Below, piece after piece: positions 26,230-35,540 of a DNA stretch of 64,000 nucleotides. The stretch's first letter is position 1. Every line of letters starts with the position of its first letter. The notes beneath the pieces were generated by a model, which did no database searches, was not told the DNA's origin, and was given only the letters and a program-made list of their open reading frames with translations. Position numbers and translations under genes: made by a program. Source of the DNA: Haloarcula halobia (GTDB taxonomy: Archaea; Halobacteriota; Halobacteria; Halobacteriales; Haloarculaceae); contig NZ_CP119787.1 of NCBI RefSeq assembly GCF_029338255.1, forward strand, positions 1,798,001 through 1,862,000. The letters are read 5' to 3'.

Positions 26230-26811
26230 ATGTCCGATGTGGACCCCCCTGTCGTTCTCATTGTGGAAGACGAACCCGACGTCGCAGAGACCTACAAGCT
26301 CTGGTTGCAGGATGACTACGAGGTTCGAATGGCAAAGAACGGGGAGGAGGGCCTCGAGATGCTCGACGAGTCCGTCGACGTGGTTCTCCTCGATCGGATG
26401 ATGCCAGGTCTCTCGGGCGACGAGGTGCTCGAGAGCATCGGCGAGCGGTCGCTGGGCTGTCGAGTGGCGATGGTGACAGCCGTGGAACCGGACTTCGACA
26501 TCCTCGAGATGGGGTTCGACGCCTACCTCTCGAAACCGATCCGGAGCCAGCAGCTCCACGACACCGTCTCTAATCTGCTCGAACGCTCCGAGTACGACTC
26601 CATGCTCCAGGAGTACTACGCGCTCGTCGAGAAGCAGGCGACCCTCGAGGCCACGAAGTCGAGCGCCGAACTGGCCGAGAGCGACGAGTACGACGCGTTG
26701 ACCGATGACATCGCGGAGATGCGCGACGGCCTCTCGGAGACCCTCGGCGGCATCGAGGACGACTCCGACTTCATCGCGACGCTCCGTGGCCTGAGTACAG
26801 ACGAGGAGTAA
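26230..26811 (+). CDS. HalX-domain response regulator
   Basis: The 193-aa product has a receiver domain with acidic pocket (VEDEPD) and phosphoacceptor Asp at residue ~55 in VVLLDRMMPGLSGDEVL, the Thr switch region MVTAVEP, and Lys in YLSKPIR. A C-terminal ~65-residue helical HalX domain (EYYALVEKQATLEATKSSAEL) follows, specific to haloarchaea. It should be phosphorylated by an unlinked histidine kinase. It lies 10 nt before the RecA-like gene, implying joint signalling. Confidence 0.9.
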   Translation: MSDVDPPVVLIVEDEPDVAETYKLWLQDDYEVRMAKNGEEGLEMLDESVDVVLLDRMMPGLSGDEVLESIGERSLGCRVAMVTAVEPDFDILEMGFDAYLSKPIRSQQLHDTVSNLLERSEYDSMLQEYYALVEKQATLEATKSSAELAESDEYDALTDDIAEMRDGLSETLGGIEDDSDFIATLRGLSTDEE

Positions 26812-26821
26812 CGGAGCTACT

Positions 26822-27481
26822 ATGTACGATCTATCATCTGTCCTCGATTTCGAGGAACTGCGCGACGTTCAGCCCGGGTCGAGTATCCTCCTCTCCGGCC
26901 CGGCGATGAGCGGGAAGCAACGCCTTGCGTACGACATCCTCACGAACGGGGCCCGAGACGGCGAGGGTGCGGTCGTGGTCAGTACAAACGACAGCGCGAG
27001 AAACATCGCGCAGGTGTTCCAGGACGAAGTGCCGGAACTCTCTGACTCCCAGCTCGGCGTCGTCGACTGCCGGGGCGAGGGCGGCGTCGAGGCCGACGCG
27101 CTCGACGGGACCTTCGTCCACCAGGTGTCGTCGCCGGGCGACCTGACCGGCATCGGTATCGGCATCACCAAAGCGATCGAGGGGCTCCACACCGCCGGCC
27201 GCACCAGGGGGCGACTGGCGCTCGTCTCGCTGTCGACGATGCTGACCTACACCGACAAGAAGACCGTGTTCAAGTTCTGCCACGTTCTGTCGTCGCGGCT
27301 GGACACCGCCGACTACATCGGCGTGTTCACCATCGACTCCGGCGCCCACGACTCCCAGACCCTCCAGGTCATCAAGCAGGCCTTCGACGGCCTCATCGAG
27401 GTGCGCGAGGCGGAGGCCGGCGGCCGCGAGGCCCGGGTCCTGGGACTGGCGAGCGAACCGACGGCCTGGAAGCGGCTCTGA
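26822..27481 (+). CDS. RecA/KaiC-like P-loop protein, HalX partner
   Basis: The 219-aa protein resembles the haloarchaeal DUF7504/RAD55-like group: SSILLSGPAMSGKQRLAYDIL is a Walker-A region in which Gln replaces the usual Ser/Thr after Lys. A Walker-B-like LALVSLSTM and a sensor strand (DYIGVFTIDSGAHD) follow. It probably senses or transmits a signal through nucleotide binding rather than acting as a recombinase. It starts 10 nt after the HalX regulator, forming a two-gene operon. Confidence 0.75.
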   Translation: MYDLSSVLDFEELRDVQPGSSILLSGPAMSGKQRLAYDILTNGARDGEGAVVVSTNDSARNIAQVFQDEVPELSDSQLGVVDCRGEGGVEADALDGTFVHQVSSPGDLTGIGIGITKAIEGLHTAGRTRGRLALVSLSTMLTYTDKKTVFKFCHVLSSRLDTADYIGVFTIDSGAHDSQTLQVIKQAFDGLIEVREAEAGGREARVLGLASEPTAWKRL

Positions 27482-27536
27482 ACCGCGGCCCGGCCGCGGG
27501 AGGAAGTATTTTCACCCTCGGGTTCACCCACCCGAT

Positions 27537-28280
27537 ATGGAAGTCACGCTGCTCGAGTCGACGGACGACCCCGAAGAGCTCATCTGCACGGCGGCCCGGA
27601 ACGACTACAGTGCGGGGTTCGTCGGGGACCAGTCCTTCGAGGAGACGATGGACACCGTCGAGGGCGAGACCATCGAGGACAAGAAGCGGACGCTCATCGG
27701 CCACCTGCTGGACCACGGCCACTTCGGGCCATTCGAGCACGCGCAGGTGACATTCGCCGTCGAGGGTGTCTCGCGGTCGTGTATGGCCCAGATTACCCGC
27801 CACCGGCACGTCTCCTTCGACGTGCAGTCGATGCGGTACGTCTCCTTCGACGACGTGGACCCGGCCGACGTCCGCGAGGGCGAGATGGTCGTCGTCCCGC
27901 CCTCGGCGACGGACCCCTCCTGGGTCGGGCGCAACCAGCAGTCCGGCCAGGTCGACGAGGAGACTGTCGCGGAGCGCGAGGAGATATTCACGGACGCCAT
28001 CGAGAACGCGGTCCGGTCCTACCAGGACCTGCTCGACCTCGGGATGCCGCCCGAGGACGCCCGATTCGTCCTCCCCATCGGGACGGAGGTCAACATCGTC
28101 ATGTCGATGAACGCCCGGATGCTGATGCACGTCGCCGACATGCGGGCGGCCGCCGACGCACAGTGGGAGATTCGAGGGCTGACCGAGGAGATGTTGGACC
28201 TGGCCGCGGAGTGGTGTCCCATCACCTTCGAGCACTACAACGAGCACATGAAACACCGGAAGAACCGTCTCGCACCCTGA
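27537..28280 (+). CDS. thyX: Flavin-dependent thymidylate synthase
   Basis: The 247-aa product carries the ThyX motif RHRHVSFDVQS (R-H-R-x7-S) near residue 87, then MRYVSFDD, with FAD/dUMP-binding helices downstream (LPIGTEVNIVMSMNAR). It makes dTMP from dUMP with methylenetetrahydrofolate, FAD and NADPH. The start ATG follows a GTATTTTCAC A/T-richer element about 25-30 nt upstream. It is a monocistronic unit between the signalling pair and the solute-binding protein. Confidence 0.95.
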   Translation: MEVTLLESTDDPEELICTAARNDYSAGFVGDQSFEETMDTVEGETIEDKKRTLIGHLLDHGHFGPFEHAQVTFAVEGVSRSCMAQITRHRHVSFDVQSMRYVSFDDVDPADVREGEMVVVPPSATDPSWVGRNQQSGQVDEETVAEREEIFTDAIENAVRSYQDLLDLGMPPEDARFVLPIGTEVNIVMSMNARMLMHVADMRAAADAQWEIRGLTEEMLDLAAEWCPITFEHYNEHMKHRKNRLAP

Positions 28281-28394
28281 CAGGACCGGCCCGCAAAAGC
28301 GTCCGAATCGGTCGTCCTACTGTCTCTATCCGGCGCAGAAACCGTTGCGGAACGGGCAACATATTTCTACTAGTGGGGCGAACAATCGGAAGAC

Positions 28395-29696
28395 ATGAGT
28401 CGAGACCACAATCGACGCACGTTCTTGAAACGGACCGGAACAGTCGGCACCGTCGGCCTCCTTGGAGGGCTGGCCGGCTGTTCCACAGGTGGCAACGGCG
28501 GGGGCGGGGACACTCCGGACGTCCTCATGGTCGTCGGCTACCCACAGAGCGGGGTCCAGCTGTTCAAGGACTACTACGCCGACTACAGCGACGACGACGC
28601 CAGCATCCTCGTGACCGACGGCCTCCAGTCGGGGGACCTGCCGGGCGACGTCGGCAACGACATGTCCAACGTCCGCGGGACGGCCCCGACGTCGTCCGGT
28701 CCCGGGAAAGACACCTTCGAGAGCCTCTTTCTGGGGGAGTTCGACTACGACCAGGCCGGCGTGTTCACCTCGCAGGCCTACGACGCCTCGGCCGTCCAGA
28801 TTCTCGCCAACCTGATGGCCGGCGCGAACGACGGGGCGTCCATCCGCGACCACATGCGCGTCGTCGCGAACCCCGGCGGGACGACATACACGCCCGAGCA
28901 GCTGCCCGAGGCCGCCGAGGCCGCCGCGGCGGGGGAGAACATCCAGTACGAGGGCGCCTCGAGCGCAGTCGACTTCGACGAGGCCGGCGACATCACGACC
29001 GCACGCTACCAGGTGTTTGGCTTCACCGAGTCGGGCGTCGAGACCCGCGAGACGGTCGACTTCGGCGGCTCGGGCGACATCCCACAGCCCGAACCGGCCG
29101 GCAGCGGTAGCGGAGCGGACCGCACCGTCCGACTCGGCGTGCTCCAGCCCGAGACCGGCGACCTCGGGCCGCTCGGCGTGGCCATCCGCGACGGCGCACT
29201 CCTCCCGGCAATCCAGCTGCGCGACTCCATCGACCAGACCATCGAGACGCAGGTCGGTGACACCCAGTCCCAGGCCCAGGCCGGCATCGACGCCGCGAAC
29301 TCCCTGGTCAGCGCCGGCTTCCCCTCCATCACGGGCCCGGCGGGCTCCGAGACGACCATTCAGGTCGCCCGGAACGTCCTCGTCGACAACCAGGTCGTGG
29401 GCTGCTCGCCGTCGGCGACGTCGCCGGCCATCACCGGGCTCGAGGACGATGACTTCCTCTTCCGGACGCCACCGAGCGACGCGCTCCAGGGGCAGGTGCT
29501 GGCACAGGTCGCCACCGAGAACCTCGACGGCACCACGGCATCGACCCTGTACCTCAACAACAGCTACGGTCAGGCGCTCCAGCAGGCGTTCGCCGACGCC
29601 TTCGAGAACGCCGGTGGCACCGTCGCCCAGCAGGTCAGCTTCGAGTCCCAGCAGTCCTCCTACACCTCGCAGCTCAACAGTGCGATGTCGCTCTGA
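28395..29696 (+). CDS. Circularly permuted ABC solute-binding protein (branched-chain amino acid type)
   Basis: The 433-aa lipoprotein has a Tat signal (RRTFLKRTG) and lipobox GLAGC. Normally a type-I binding protein starts with a strand like TVRLGVLQPETGDLGPLG. Here that canonical N-terminus sits at residue ~244, and what follows the signal (residues ~39-228: DVLMVVGYPQSGVQLFKDYY through FGFTESGVETRETVDF) is the usual C-terminal half. The protein ends SSYTSQLNSAMSL, exactly where the canonical chain would continue into DVLMVVGYP. The halves are joined by a Gly/Ser/Pro linker. It is the likely binding protein of livHMGF, though encoded on the opposite strand 1.8 kb from livF. Confidence 0.85.
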   Translation: MSRDHNRRTFLKRTGTVGTVGLLGGLAGCSTGGNGGGGDTPDVLMVVGYPQSGVQLFKDYYADYSDDDASILVTDGLQSGDLPGDVGNDMSNVRGTAPTSSGPGKDTFESLFLGEFDYDQAGVFTSQAYDASAVQILANLMAGANDGASIRDHMRVVANPGGTTYTPEQLPEAAEAAAAGENIQYEGASSAVDFDEAGDITTARYQVFGFTESGVETRETVDFGGSGDIPQPEPAGSGSGADRTVRLGVLQPETGDLGPLGVAIRDGALLPAIQLRDSIDQTIETQVGDTQSQAQAGIDAANSLVSAGFPSITGPAGSETTIQVARNVLVDNQVVGCSPSATSPAITGLEDDDFLFRTPPSDALQGQVLAQVATENLDGTTASTLYLNNSYGQALQQAFADAFENAGGTVAQQVSFESQQSSYTSQLNSAMSL

Positions 29697-29756
29697 GGCC
29701 GAGCAGACACCACCGCTTTCTTTCGACCCACCCCGTCAGCGGCGGGTCCCGCCGTC

Positions 29757-31088
29757 TCACCCCTGGTGTGGCGTCGGGGCCGCGAACTGACCGTCCTCGA
29801 ACGCGACGGGGGCTGCCTCCCGAACCACGCGCAGGTCGTCCCGGTCACGGGCGGCCTCGAGCAGCGCCGTCGAGGCGTACATCCGGTCCAGTCGCATCGT
29901 GTCGGTCACGCGGAGCACCCGTGCCTCGTCCGCCGGAACCACGCCGCCGGTCGACAGCGACGCCGTCAGTCCGGCCCGGTCTGTCTCGACCACTGGCGGG
30001 AGGCGGACCCCACGGACGGTACTCGCCGTGATCGCGTTGATGAGCGTCTTCTCGGCCTCGAGCTCGTCGAGGACCGCCTCGTGGACGAAGTCGGCCGACC
30101 CGATGCCCATGGCGTTGCCGTGGGTCGTCTCCGTGAGGCCGCGAGCGAAGATGCGCTTGATGTCCGGTCGGTCCGGCGCGGGTTCGTTGATGGCGAAGGG
30201 CCGGCGGCCGATGACGTTCGTGTCCATCCCCTGCCCGCTGACGTCCTTCCCGACCCGGTCGACGACGACCACGTCCAGTTCGTCGAAGGGGATCGTGGGC
30301 ATGATGTCGTAGGCGGTCTCGAGGAGTTCTGCCTCCCGGTCTAAGAAGCCCGACGGCCGGACCCCCTCGACGATGGCGGTGTCGTCGTGCTGGTCCTCGA
30401 CGACGGCCACGCCGCCGACGACCGGGAGGGCCTCCAGCAGCTGCTCGGTTATCTCCGGGATCATGTTCCGGAAGCTCCAGTCGACGGCCCACTCGTGGGC
30501 GATCTTCGCCCCGCGTTGCTTGCCCATCCCGATGACCAGCATCTTCGAGAGGCCGCTCTCGACGGCCCCGTCGAAGTCGGTGTGGGGCTTGACGCGGTTG
30601 ACCGGCAGGATGGCGTCGGCGGCGACGGCGGTCGCGTCCGCGACGACGGGGACGTCTCGCTCCGCCGTGCGCCCCACCTCGACGACGTCCATGCTCGAGC
30701 GTATCTCACAGCCCACGGAGGACTCGGTGACGCCGAGTGCTTCGAGTTTCTCCCGTTGACCCTGGGCCGTGGCGCCGCCGTGACTCCCCATCGCCGGGAA
30801 GACGAACGGCTCGTACCCCAGGGCCTCGACGGCAGCGACGACGCCACCGACGATGGTCGCGAGGTTAGCGATGCCGCGACTCCCCGCGCCGATCGCCACC
30901 TCGCCGCCGTCGGGCACTTCGGACCAGTCCAGCGACTCGACGGCCTGGCGGGTCAGCGCCTCCATGTCCGCGGGGTCGATCGGGTCTGTCTCCCACACCT
31001 GTTCGACGACCCCCATCTCGGGCAGCGCCTGTTCGCCCGTCGCTTCGAGGACGACCGATTCCGGGACCGAGAGCGAGCTCCTGTCCAT
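29757..31088 (-). CDS. LarA-like lactate racemase domain protein (DUF2088)
   Basis: The 443-aa protein has LarA-type landmarks: a GSRGIANL strand-turn, the metal/cofactor-region FPAMGSHGGAT, NRVKPHTDF, and MGKQRGAK. LarA uses a nickel-pincer nucleotide to racemise 2-hydroxyacids. Many DUF2088 members act on other hydroxyacids or sugar acids, and no larB/C/E genes are in this window. It lies between the solute-binding protein and livF but is probably transcribed alone. The substrate is unknown. Confidence 0.8.
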   Translation of the reverse strand: MDRSSLSVPESVVLEATGEQALPEMGVVEQVWETDPIDPADMEALTRQAVESLDWSEVPDGGEVAIGAGSRGIANLATIVGGVVAAVEALGYEPFVFPAMGSHGGATAQGQREKLEALGVTESSVGCEIRSSMDVVEVGRTAERDVPVVADATAVAADAILPVNRVKPHTDFDGAVESGLSKMLVIGMGKQRGAKIAHEWAVDWSFRNMIPEITEQLLEALPVVGGVAVVEDQHDDTAIVEGVRPSGFLDREAELLETAYDIMPTIPFDELDVVVVDRVGKDVSGQGMDTNVIGRRPFAINEPAPDRPDIKRIFARGLTETTHGNAMGIGSADFVHEAVLDELEAEKTLINAITASTVRGVRLPPVVETDRAGLTASLSTGGVVPADEARVLRVTDTMRLDRMYASTALLEAARDRDDLRVVREAAPVAFEDGQFAAPTPHQG

Positions 31089-31174
31089 ACGGTAGCCGGG
31101 TCGGGCAAGGAGAATAAACGTGGGGGTGACCGCGAGGGTCGAAGCGGGCTGCCCGGTGTCGGGCTACCGTCGGC

Positions 31175-31438
31175 TCAGGCCCCGGCCAGTTGGGTCCCGC
31201 GGGCGACGGCGTAGACGATGACGACGCCGGCACCGACGGCGAGCACGAACTGGCCGAGCAGTCCCACGAGCAGGCCAAGGGGGGAGTCGCCCAGGAGGAA
31301 AAACACCAGCGCGAACGGGACCAGGCTGACGGCGACGAACAGGCCGATCAGCTTCGCCAGCGGCACGGCTTCGACCAGTATCTGCTGTTCGTCCAGCGAA
31401 CCTGTGGCGGGGTCGACGAAGGGCCTCGAGGAGGGCAT
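31175..31438 (-). CDS. Small two-TM membrane protein
   Basis: The 87-aa product has a ~22-residue polar N-terminus and two hydrophobic helices (~28-48, ~54-79). It lies 80 nt downstream of livF on the same strand, so it could be the tail of the liv operon, and 86 nt upstream of the LarA-like gene. No family recognised. Confidence 0.6.
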   Translation of the reverse strand: MPSSRPFVDPATGSLDEQQILVEAVPLAKLIGLFVAVSLVPFALVFFLLGDSPLGLLVGLLGQFVLAVGAGVVIVYAVARGTQLAGA

Positions 31439-31519
31439 ACAGACGGAGCTGCGAGCCGTGTGGTAAGTGTTTCCCGGTTCCGGCGGTCTCCAGGTCCGCT
31501 CGCGCCGCCTACCTGGCGG

Positions 31520-32275
31520 TCAGCCGCCGAGGAAGTCCTGGCGGACCTGCTGGTCGTTCAGCAGCGTCTCGCCCTCGTCCTGGTAGCGGTTCTGCCCCTG
31601 GACGAGGACGTAGCCCCGGTCACACCGTCGCAGCGCCTCCTTGGCGTTCTGTTCGACCATCAGGACGGCCGTCCCGTCGTCGTTGATAGTGTCGATGCGG
31701 TCGAACATCTCCGAGACCAGGTCCGGCGCGAGGCCGGCCGAGGGCTCGTCGAGCAAGAGGAGGTCCGGTTCGAGCATCAGGGCCCGGCCCATCGCCAGCA
31801 TCTGCTGCTGGCCGCCCGAGAGCGTCCCCGCCTTCTGCGTCGAGCGCTCCCTGAGAATGGGGAAGCGGTCGTAGATGCGCTCGATCCGGTCTTCGGGCAC
31901 CTCGTCTAGGATGTACGCGCCCATCTCGAGGTTCTCGCGGACGCTCAGGCTCGCGAAGACGTTCTCGTTCTGGGGGACGTAGCCGATGCCCTCGTGGATG
32001 ATCTGATCGGGCGAGCGTCGACTGATGTCGGTGCCGTCGAAGACGACCTGTCCGCCCATGTACGTCGTCAGGCCGAAGACGGACTTCATCACCGTCGACT
32101 TGCCCGCACCGTTCGGGCCGACGATGACGACGTACTCGCCGTCGCCGACGTCCATGTCGACGTCCGAGAGGACCTGCAGGTCGCCGTAGCCGGCGTCCAG
32201 GTCGCGGACCGCCAGCAGACTCTTGTCGGGGGCCGGCAGCGTCACCTCGTCGGACCGCTGTGCCTGCTGGCTCAT
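31520..32275 (-). CDS. livF: Branched-chain amino acid-type ABC transporter, ATP-binding subunit
   Basis: A 251-aa ABC ATPase with Walker A GPNGAGKS, signature LSGGQQQM, Walker B LLLLDEPSAGLAP and H-loop region VEQNA. This spacing and the short C-terminus match LivF. The start overlaps the livG stop (ATGA), so it is the last of four coupled genes livH-livM-livG-livF. The transported ligand may be amino acids, urea or another small solute. Confidence 0.92.
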   Translation of the reverse strand: MSQQAQRSDEVTLPAPDKSLLAVRDLDAGYGDLQVLSDVDMDVGDGEYVVIVGPNGAGKSTVMKSVFGLTTYMGGQVVFDGTDISRRSPDQIIHEGIGYVPQNENVFASLSVRENLEMGAYILDEVPEDRIERIYDRFPILRERSTQKAGTLSGGQQQMLAMGRALMLEPDLLLLDEPSAGLAPDLVSEMFDRIDTINDDGTAVLMVEQNAKEALRRCDRGYVLVQGQNRYQDEGETLLNDQQVRQDFLGG

Positions 32276-33105
32276 ACGTCACCTCCGAGGTAGGCCTCGA
32301 GCACGCGTTCGTCGGACTGTATCGTCGCCGCGTCGCCCTCGGCGAGCACTGCGCCCTGGTGCATCACGATGATGTGTTCGCAGTGGTTCATGATGACGCC
32401 CATGTCGTGTTCGACCAGCAGGAAGGTCAGCCCGTCCGCGCGGAGTTCGTGGATGCGTTCGAGCAGCTTCTCCTCTAGCGTCGGGTTCACCCCCGCCAGC
32501 GGTTCGTCTAGCAAGACCATCTCCGGGTCGGTCATCAGGACCCGTGCCATCTCCAGCAACTTCCGCTGGCCGCCCGAGAGCGTCCCGGCGTTCTCGTGTG
32601 CCAGGTGGTCTATCTCGAAGAACTCGAGGGTCTCCCAGGCCCGGTCGACCACGTCGCGCTCGTCGTCCTTGACGCCCGCGCGCAACCCCGGGGCGACGGC
32701 CCGGAGTGCCGACTCGCCGACCTGGTCCGGGGGGGCGAGCATCACGTTCTCCAGCACCGTCATCTCCGAGAGCTCGCGGGCGATCTGGAACGTCCTGACG
32801 AGACCGGCCTTCGCGAGCGTGTACGGCGGAAGCCCGGTGACGTCCGTCCCGTCGAAGCGGACCTCGCCGGCAGTCGGCGTGTGGATGCCGGCGATACAGT
32901 TGAACGTCGTCGACTTCCCGGCCCCGTTCGGCCCGATGAGGCCCGTGAGCGCGCCCGTCTCGACCGCGAAGGACGCGCCGTCGACGGCGGTGACGCCCCC
33001 GAACTCCTTGCGCAGGCCGTCCACCTCGAGCAGCGGGTCGGCGATGTCGTCGCTGCGCACCGCGAACTCGCGGTCCGTCGCGGCCGTGGTTTCGGTCTCA
33101 CTCAT
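32272..33105 (-). CDS. livG: Branched-chain amino acid-type ABC transporter, ATP-binding subunit
   Basis: The 277-aa ATPase shows Walker A GPNGAGKS, signature LSGGQRK, Walker B MVLLDEPLAGVNP and the LivG-type long insert between Walker A and signature. ATG 33105 is taken over an upstream ATG because it begins the acidic MSETET leader; it overlaps the livM 3' end by 8 nt. It acts with LivF at the cytoplasmic face of LivHM. Confidence 0.92.
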   Translation of the reverse strand: MSETETTAATDREFAVRSDDIADPLLEVDGLRKEFGGVTAVDGASFAVETGALTGLIGPNGAGKSTTFNCIAGIHTPTAGEVRFDGTDVTGLPPYTLAKAGLVRTFQIARELSEMTVLENVMLAPPDQVGESALRAVAPGLRAGVKDDERDVVDRAWETLEFFEIDHLAHENAGTLSGGQRKLLEMARVLMTDPEMVLLDEPLAGVNPTLEEKLLERIHELRADGLTFLLVEHDMGVIMNHCEHIIVMHQGAVLAEGDAATIQSDERVLEAYLGGDV

Positions 33106-34378
33106 CGTGGCCACCTCCACTATCGGCACGTCGCTCGTTCAGGTCCACGCTCGCCGCCGGTTCGTTTCGGTGACCGAGCAGCCCCTTGGGCTGGTTCTGG
33201 ATGATGTAGATGAGGACGACGCCGATGAGGACGAACCGGAGCGTGCTGATGTTCCCGACCGTGTACGCGACGAAGGGCGTCGGGTCGAGCGCGCCGAGTG
33301 CGGCGACGGCCTCGACGATGTTGCCCGCCGACCCGCCGCCACCCAGCGGGATGTTCTCGCCGATCCGCGCCGGGAGGTAAAAGAGCAGCGCCGAGAACGT
33401 CGCCGCGCCGAGGATGCTGCCCGTGTTCGATCCCGACCCGCCGATGATGAGCGCCGCGAACACGTAGAACGTGATGGCGGGGCGGAACTGCTGGGGGCTG
33501 ATGTAGCCCGCACCGCCGCGAAAGAGGATGCCCGCGAGCCCCATCAGCGCACAGCCGATCATGAACGCCTTGATCTTGAACAGGCGGGTGTCCTTCCCGA
33601 GTGATTGCGTGACCGTCTCGTCCTCGCGGATGGCCTTCAAAACCCGGCCGAAGGGCGAGTTCGAGAGGCGGGTCAGCACCCAGTACGAGCCGGCGACCAC
33701 GGCCAGCAGCGCGAGGCCGTAGGCGATGTTGACCACGTTCGGACTCGAGACCCCGACGGCCCCGGCGGCCGAGACGAACGGGCCGCCGACGCCGGTCACG
33801 AGGTCGGCAACGACGTCGTCGGGGGCCGCAAACGAGATGCCCGTCGCGCCCCCGGTCCCGAACGTCGCACCGAACAGGGTTATCTCGGCCACGCCGCTCC
33901 AGTTGACGAACAGCCGGATGATCTCCGAGAGCGCGACGGTCACGATGGCCAGGTAGTCGGCCTTCAGCCGCAGCGCCGGGAGCGCCGCGAGGCCGCCGAC
34001 GACGGCTGCGACCACCATCCCGCCGACGACGCCGACGACCAGCGGGAGGCCGAATCCCGGGACGCCGCCGGCACCCGGGTCGCCCGGCGCGGTCAGTATC
34101 GCCATCGTGTACGCGCCGACGGCCATGAACCCGGCGACGCCGATGTTGAACAGTCCGGTGTACCCCCACTGGAGGTTGAGCGCGAGCGTCAGAATCGCGT
34201 AGGCGCCGATGAGGACGGTGACGCTACCGACGAACCCGGCCGCGAGGTTCGGCCACTGACTGCCGCCAACGACGCGTGCGAGGACGACCAACGTCAGCCA
34301 GATGGCCACGATGTAGCCGCCGACGAGGACGATGTCGGGCAGCGCGTCGAGTCTGTCGCGGACCGTCGGTTCGCTCAT
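33098..34378 (-). CDS. livM: Branched-chain amino acid-type ABC transporter permease
   Basis: A 426-aa integral membrane permease with ~9-10 helices and the LivM signature region SRLSNSPFGRVLKAIREDETVTQSLG carrying the cytoplasmic coupling helix; here it reads TRLSNSPFGRVLKAI. The start overlaps the livH stop (ATGA). A cytoplasmic charged tail ends the protein. It pairs with LivH in a heteromeric channel. Confidence 0.93.
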   Translation of the reverse strand: MSEPTVRDRLDALPDIVLVGGYIVAIWLTLVVLARVVGGSQWPNLAAGFVGSVTVLIGAYAILTLALNLQWGYTGLFNIGVAGFMAVGAYTMAILTAPGDPGAGGVPGFGLPLVVGVVGGMVVAAVVGGLAALPALRLKADYLAIVTVALSEIIRLFVNWSGVAEITLFGATFGTGGATGISFAAPDDVVADLVTGVGGPFVSAAGAVGVSSPNVVNIAYGLALLAVVAGSYWVLTRLSNSPFGRVLKAIREDETVTQSLGKDTRLFKIKAFMIGCALMGLAGILFRGGAGYISPQQFRPAITFYVFAALIIGGSGSNTGSILGAATFSALLFYLPARIGENIPLGGGGSAGNIVEAVAALGALDPTPFVAYTVGNISTLRFVLIGVVLIYIIQNQPKGLLGHRNEPAASVDLNERRADSGGGHDE

Positions 34379-35505
34379 GCGGTGGTCACCCCCCCGAAGA
34401 TGCCGGACGGACGGAGCAACAGGACGACGATGAGCACGAGGAACGCCGCCGCGCGCGTCAGCCCGGACGGGAGCCAGATGAGCGCCAGGCTGTCGACGAG
34501 GCCGATGAGCACGCCCCCGGCCATCGCACCGTATATCGACCCGATGCCCCCCACGATGACCGCCGCGAAGATGAGCAAGAGGAGAATCCAGCCGAAGTTA
34601 AACGAGATGGTCCCACTCTCCAGGACGAGCAGGTAGCCGCCGACGCCGGCCAGGCCGCCGCCGAGAATCCAGGTCAGGCGGATGACGCGTTCGGTCGGGA
34701 TGCCGCTGACCAGTGCCAGGTCCTCGTTGTCGGCCATCGCCCGCATCGCCTTCCCGAGTTTGGTCCGCTGGAGCAGGAGGTGGACGCCCAGCATCAGGGC
34801 GACGGCGACGACCAGCAGGGCGAGTTCGTTGTCGGTGATGGTCACCGCGCGCTGGCCCGCCAGGTCAAGCAGGACGAACTGGACACCACTGGTCGCGACG
34901 CCGCTCGTCTGTGTCCCGAAGACGAAAGCGATGATATACCGCATCGCGAGGGCGACGCCGATGGAGGCGATGAGCAGGGAGATGTTGCCCGCGTCTCGCA
35001 TCGGGCGGTAGGTCAGTCGGTCGACGAGCAACACCACGGCGACGGTGCCCACGCCGGCGACGACCAGCCCCAGCAGGACCGGCCCGAGTGCGGTAAGCGC
35101 GCTGAGCTGCTGGCCAGAGCCGAACATGAACAGGTCGGCCAGCGAGGCACCGGTCCCCAGGCCACCGACGACGTAGGCGGCGACCCACCCGATGAACGCG
35201 CCCGCCGTCACGGTGTCTCCGTGGGCGAAGTTGGCGAAATCGAGGATGCTGTAGGTCATCGACAGACCGATGCCGGCCAGTCCCACCGCCAGGCCGACCA
35301 GGATGCCGTCGAGCACCATCGACGCGAGCGACGAGACGGTCAACGTCCCACCCAGGAGTTTGACGCCGAAGAAGAACACCGACGTACCGGAGAGTTTCAC
35401 CACGAGGTCCAGCACGAGGAACCCGACGACGGCGCCGATAACCGCCGTCCCGGGCCGCGCTACGAACAGTCGCCGACCGTCAGCTACTGTGTCTACGATA
35501 CTCAT
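34375..35505 (-). CDS. livH: Branched-chain amino acid-type ABC transporter permease
   Basis: The 376-aa permease has eight or more helices and the LivH/BPD_transp_2 coupling-loop motif TKLGKAMRAMADNEDLA. It is the first gene of the operon. A TTATTTAC element on the minus strand at 35533-35540 lies 28-35 nt before the start and fits its TATA box. Its N-terminal ~60 residues are longer than bacterial LivH and include an extra helix. Confidence 0.93.
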   Translation of the reverse strand: MSIVDTVADGRRLFVARPGTAVIGAVVGFLVLDLVVKLSGTSVFFFGVKLLGGTLTVSSLASMVLDGILVGLAVGLAGIGLSMTYSILDFANFAHGDTVTAGAFIGWVAAYVVGGLGTGASLADLFMFGSGQQLSALTALGPVLLGLVVAGVGTVAVVLLVDRLTYRPMRDAGNISLLIASIGVALAMRYIIAFVFGTQTSGVATSGVQFVLLDLAGQRAVTITDNELALLVVAVALMLGVHLLLQRTKLGKAMRAMADNEDLALVSGIPTERVIRLTWILGGGLAGVGGYLLVLESGTISFNFGWILLLLIFAAVIVGGIGSIYGAMAGGVLIGLVDSLALIWLPSGLTRAAAFLVLIVVLLLRPSGIFGGVTTA

Positions 35506-35532
35506 CTATTGGCAGGCATTGTACCCTCCAGC

Positions 35533-35540
35533 GTAAATAA
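35533..35540 (-). promoter_or_regulatory. TATA box of the livHMGF operon
   Basis: TTATTTAC (minus strand) sits 28-35 nt ahead of the livH start, the only A/T-rich element in range. It implies a near-leaderless transcript. Confidence 0.55.
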
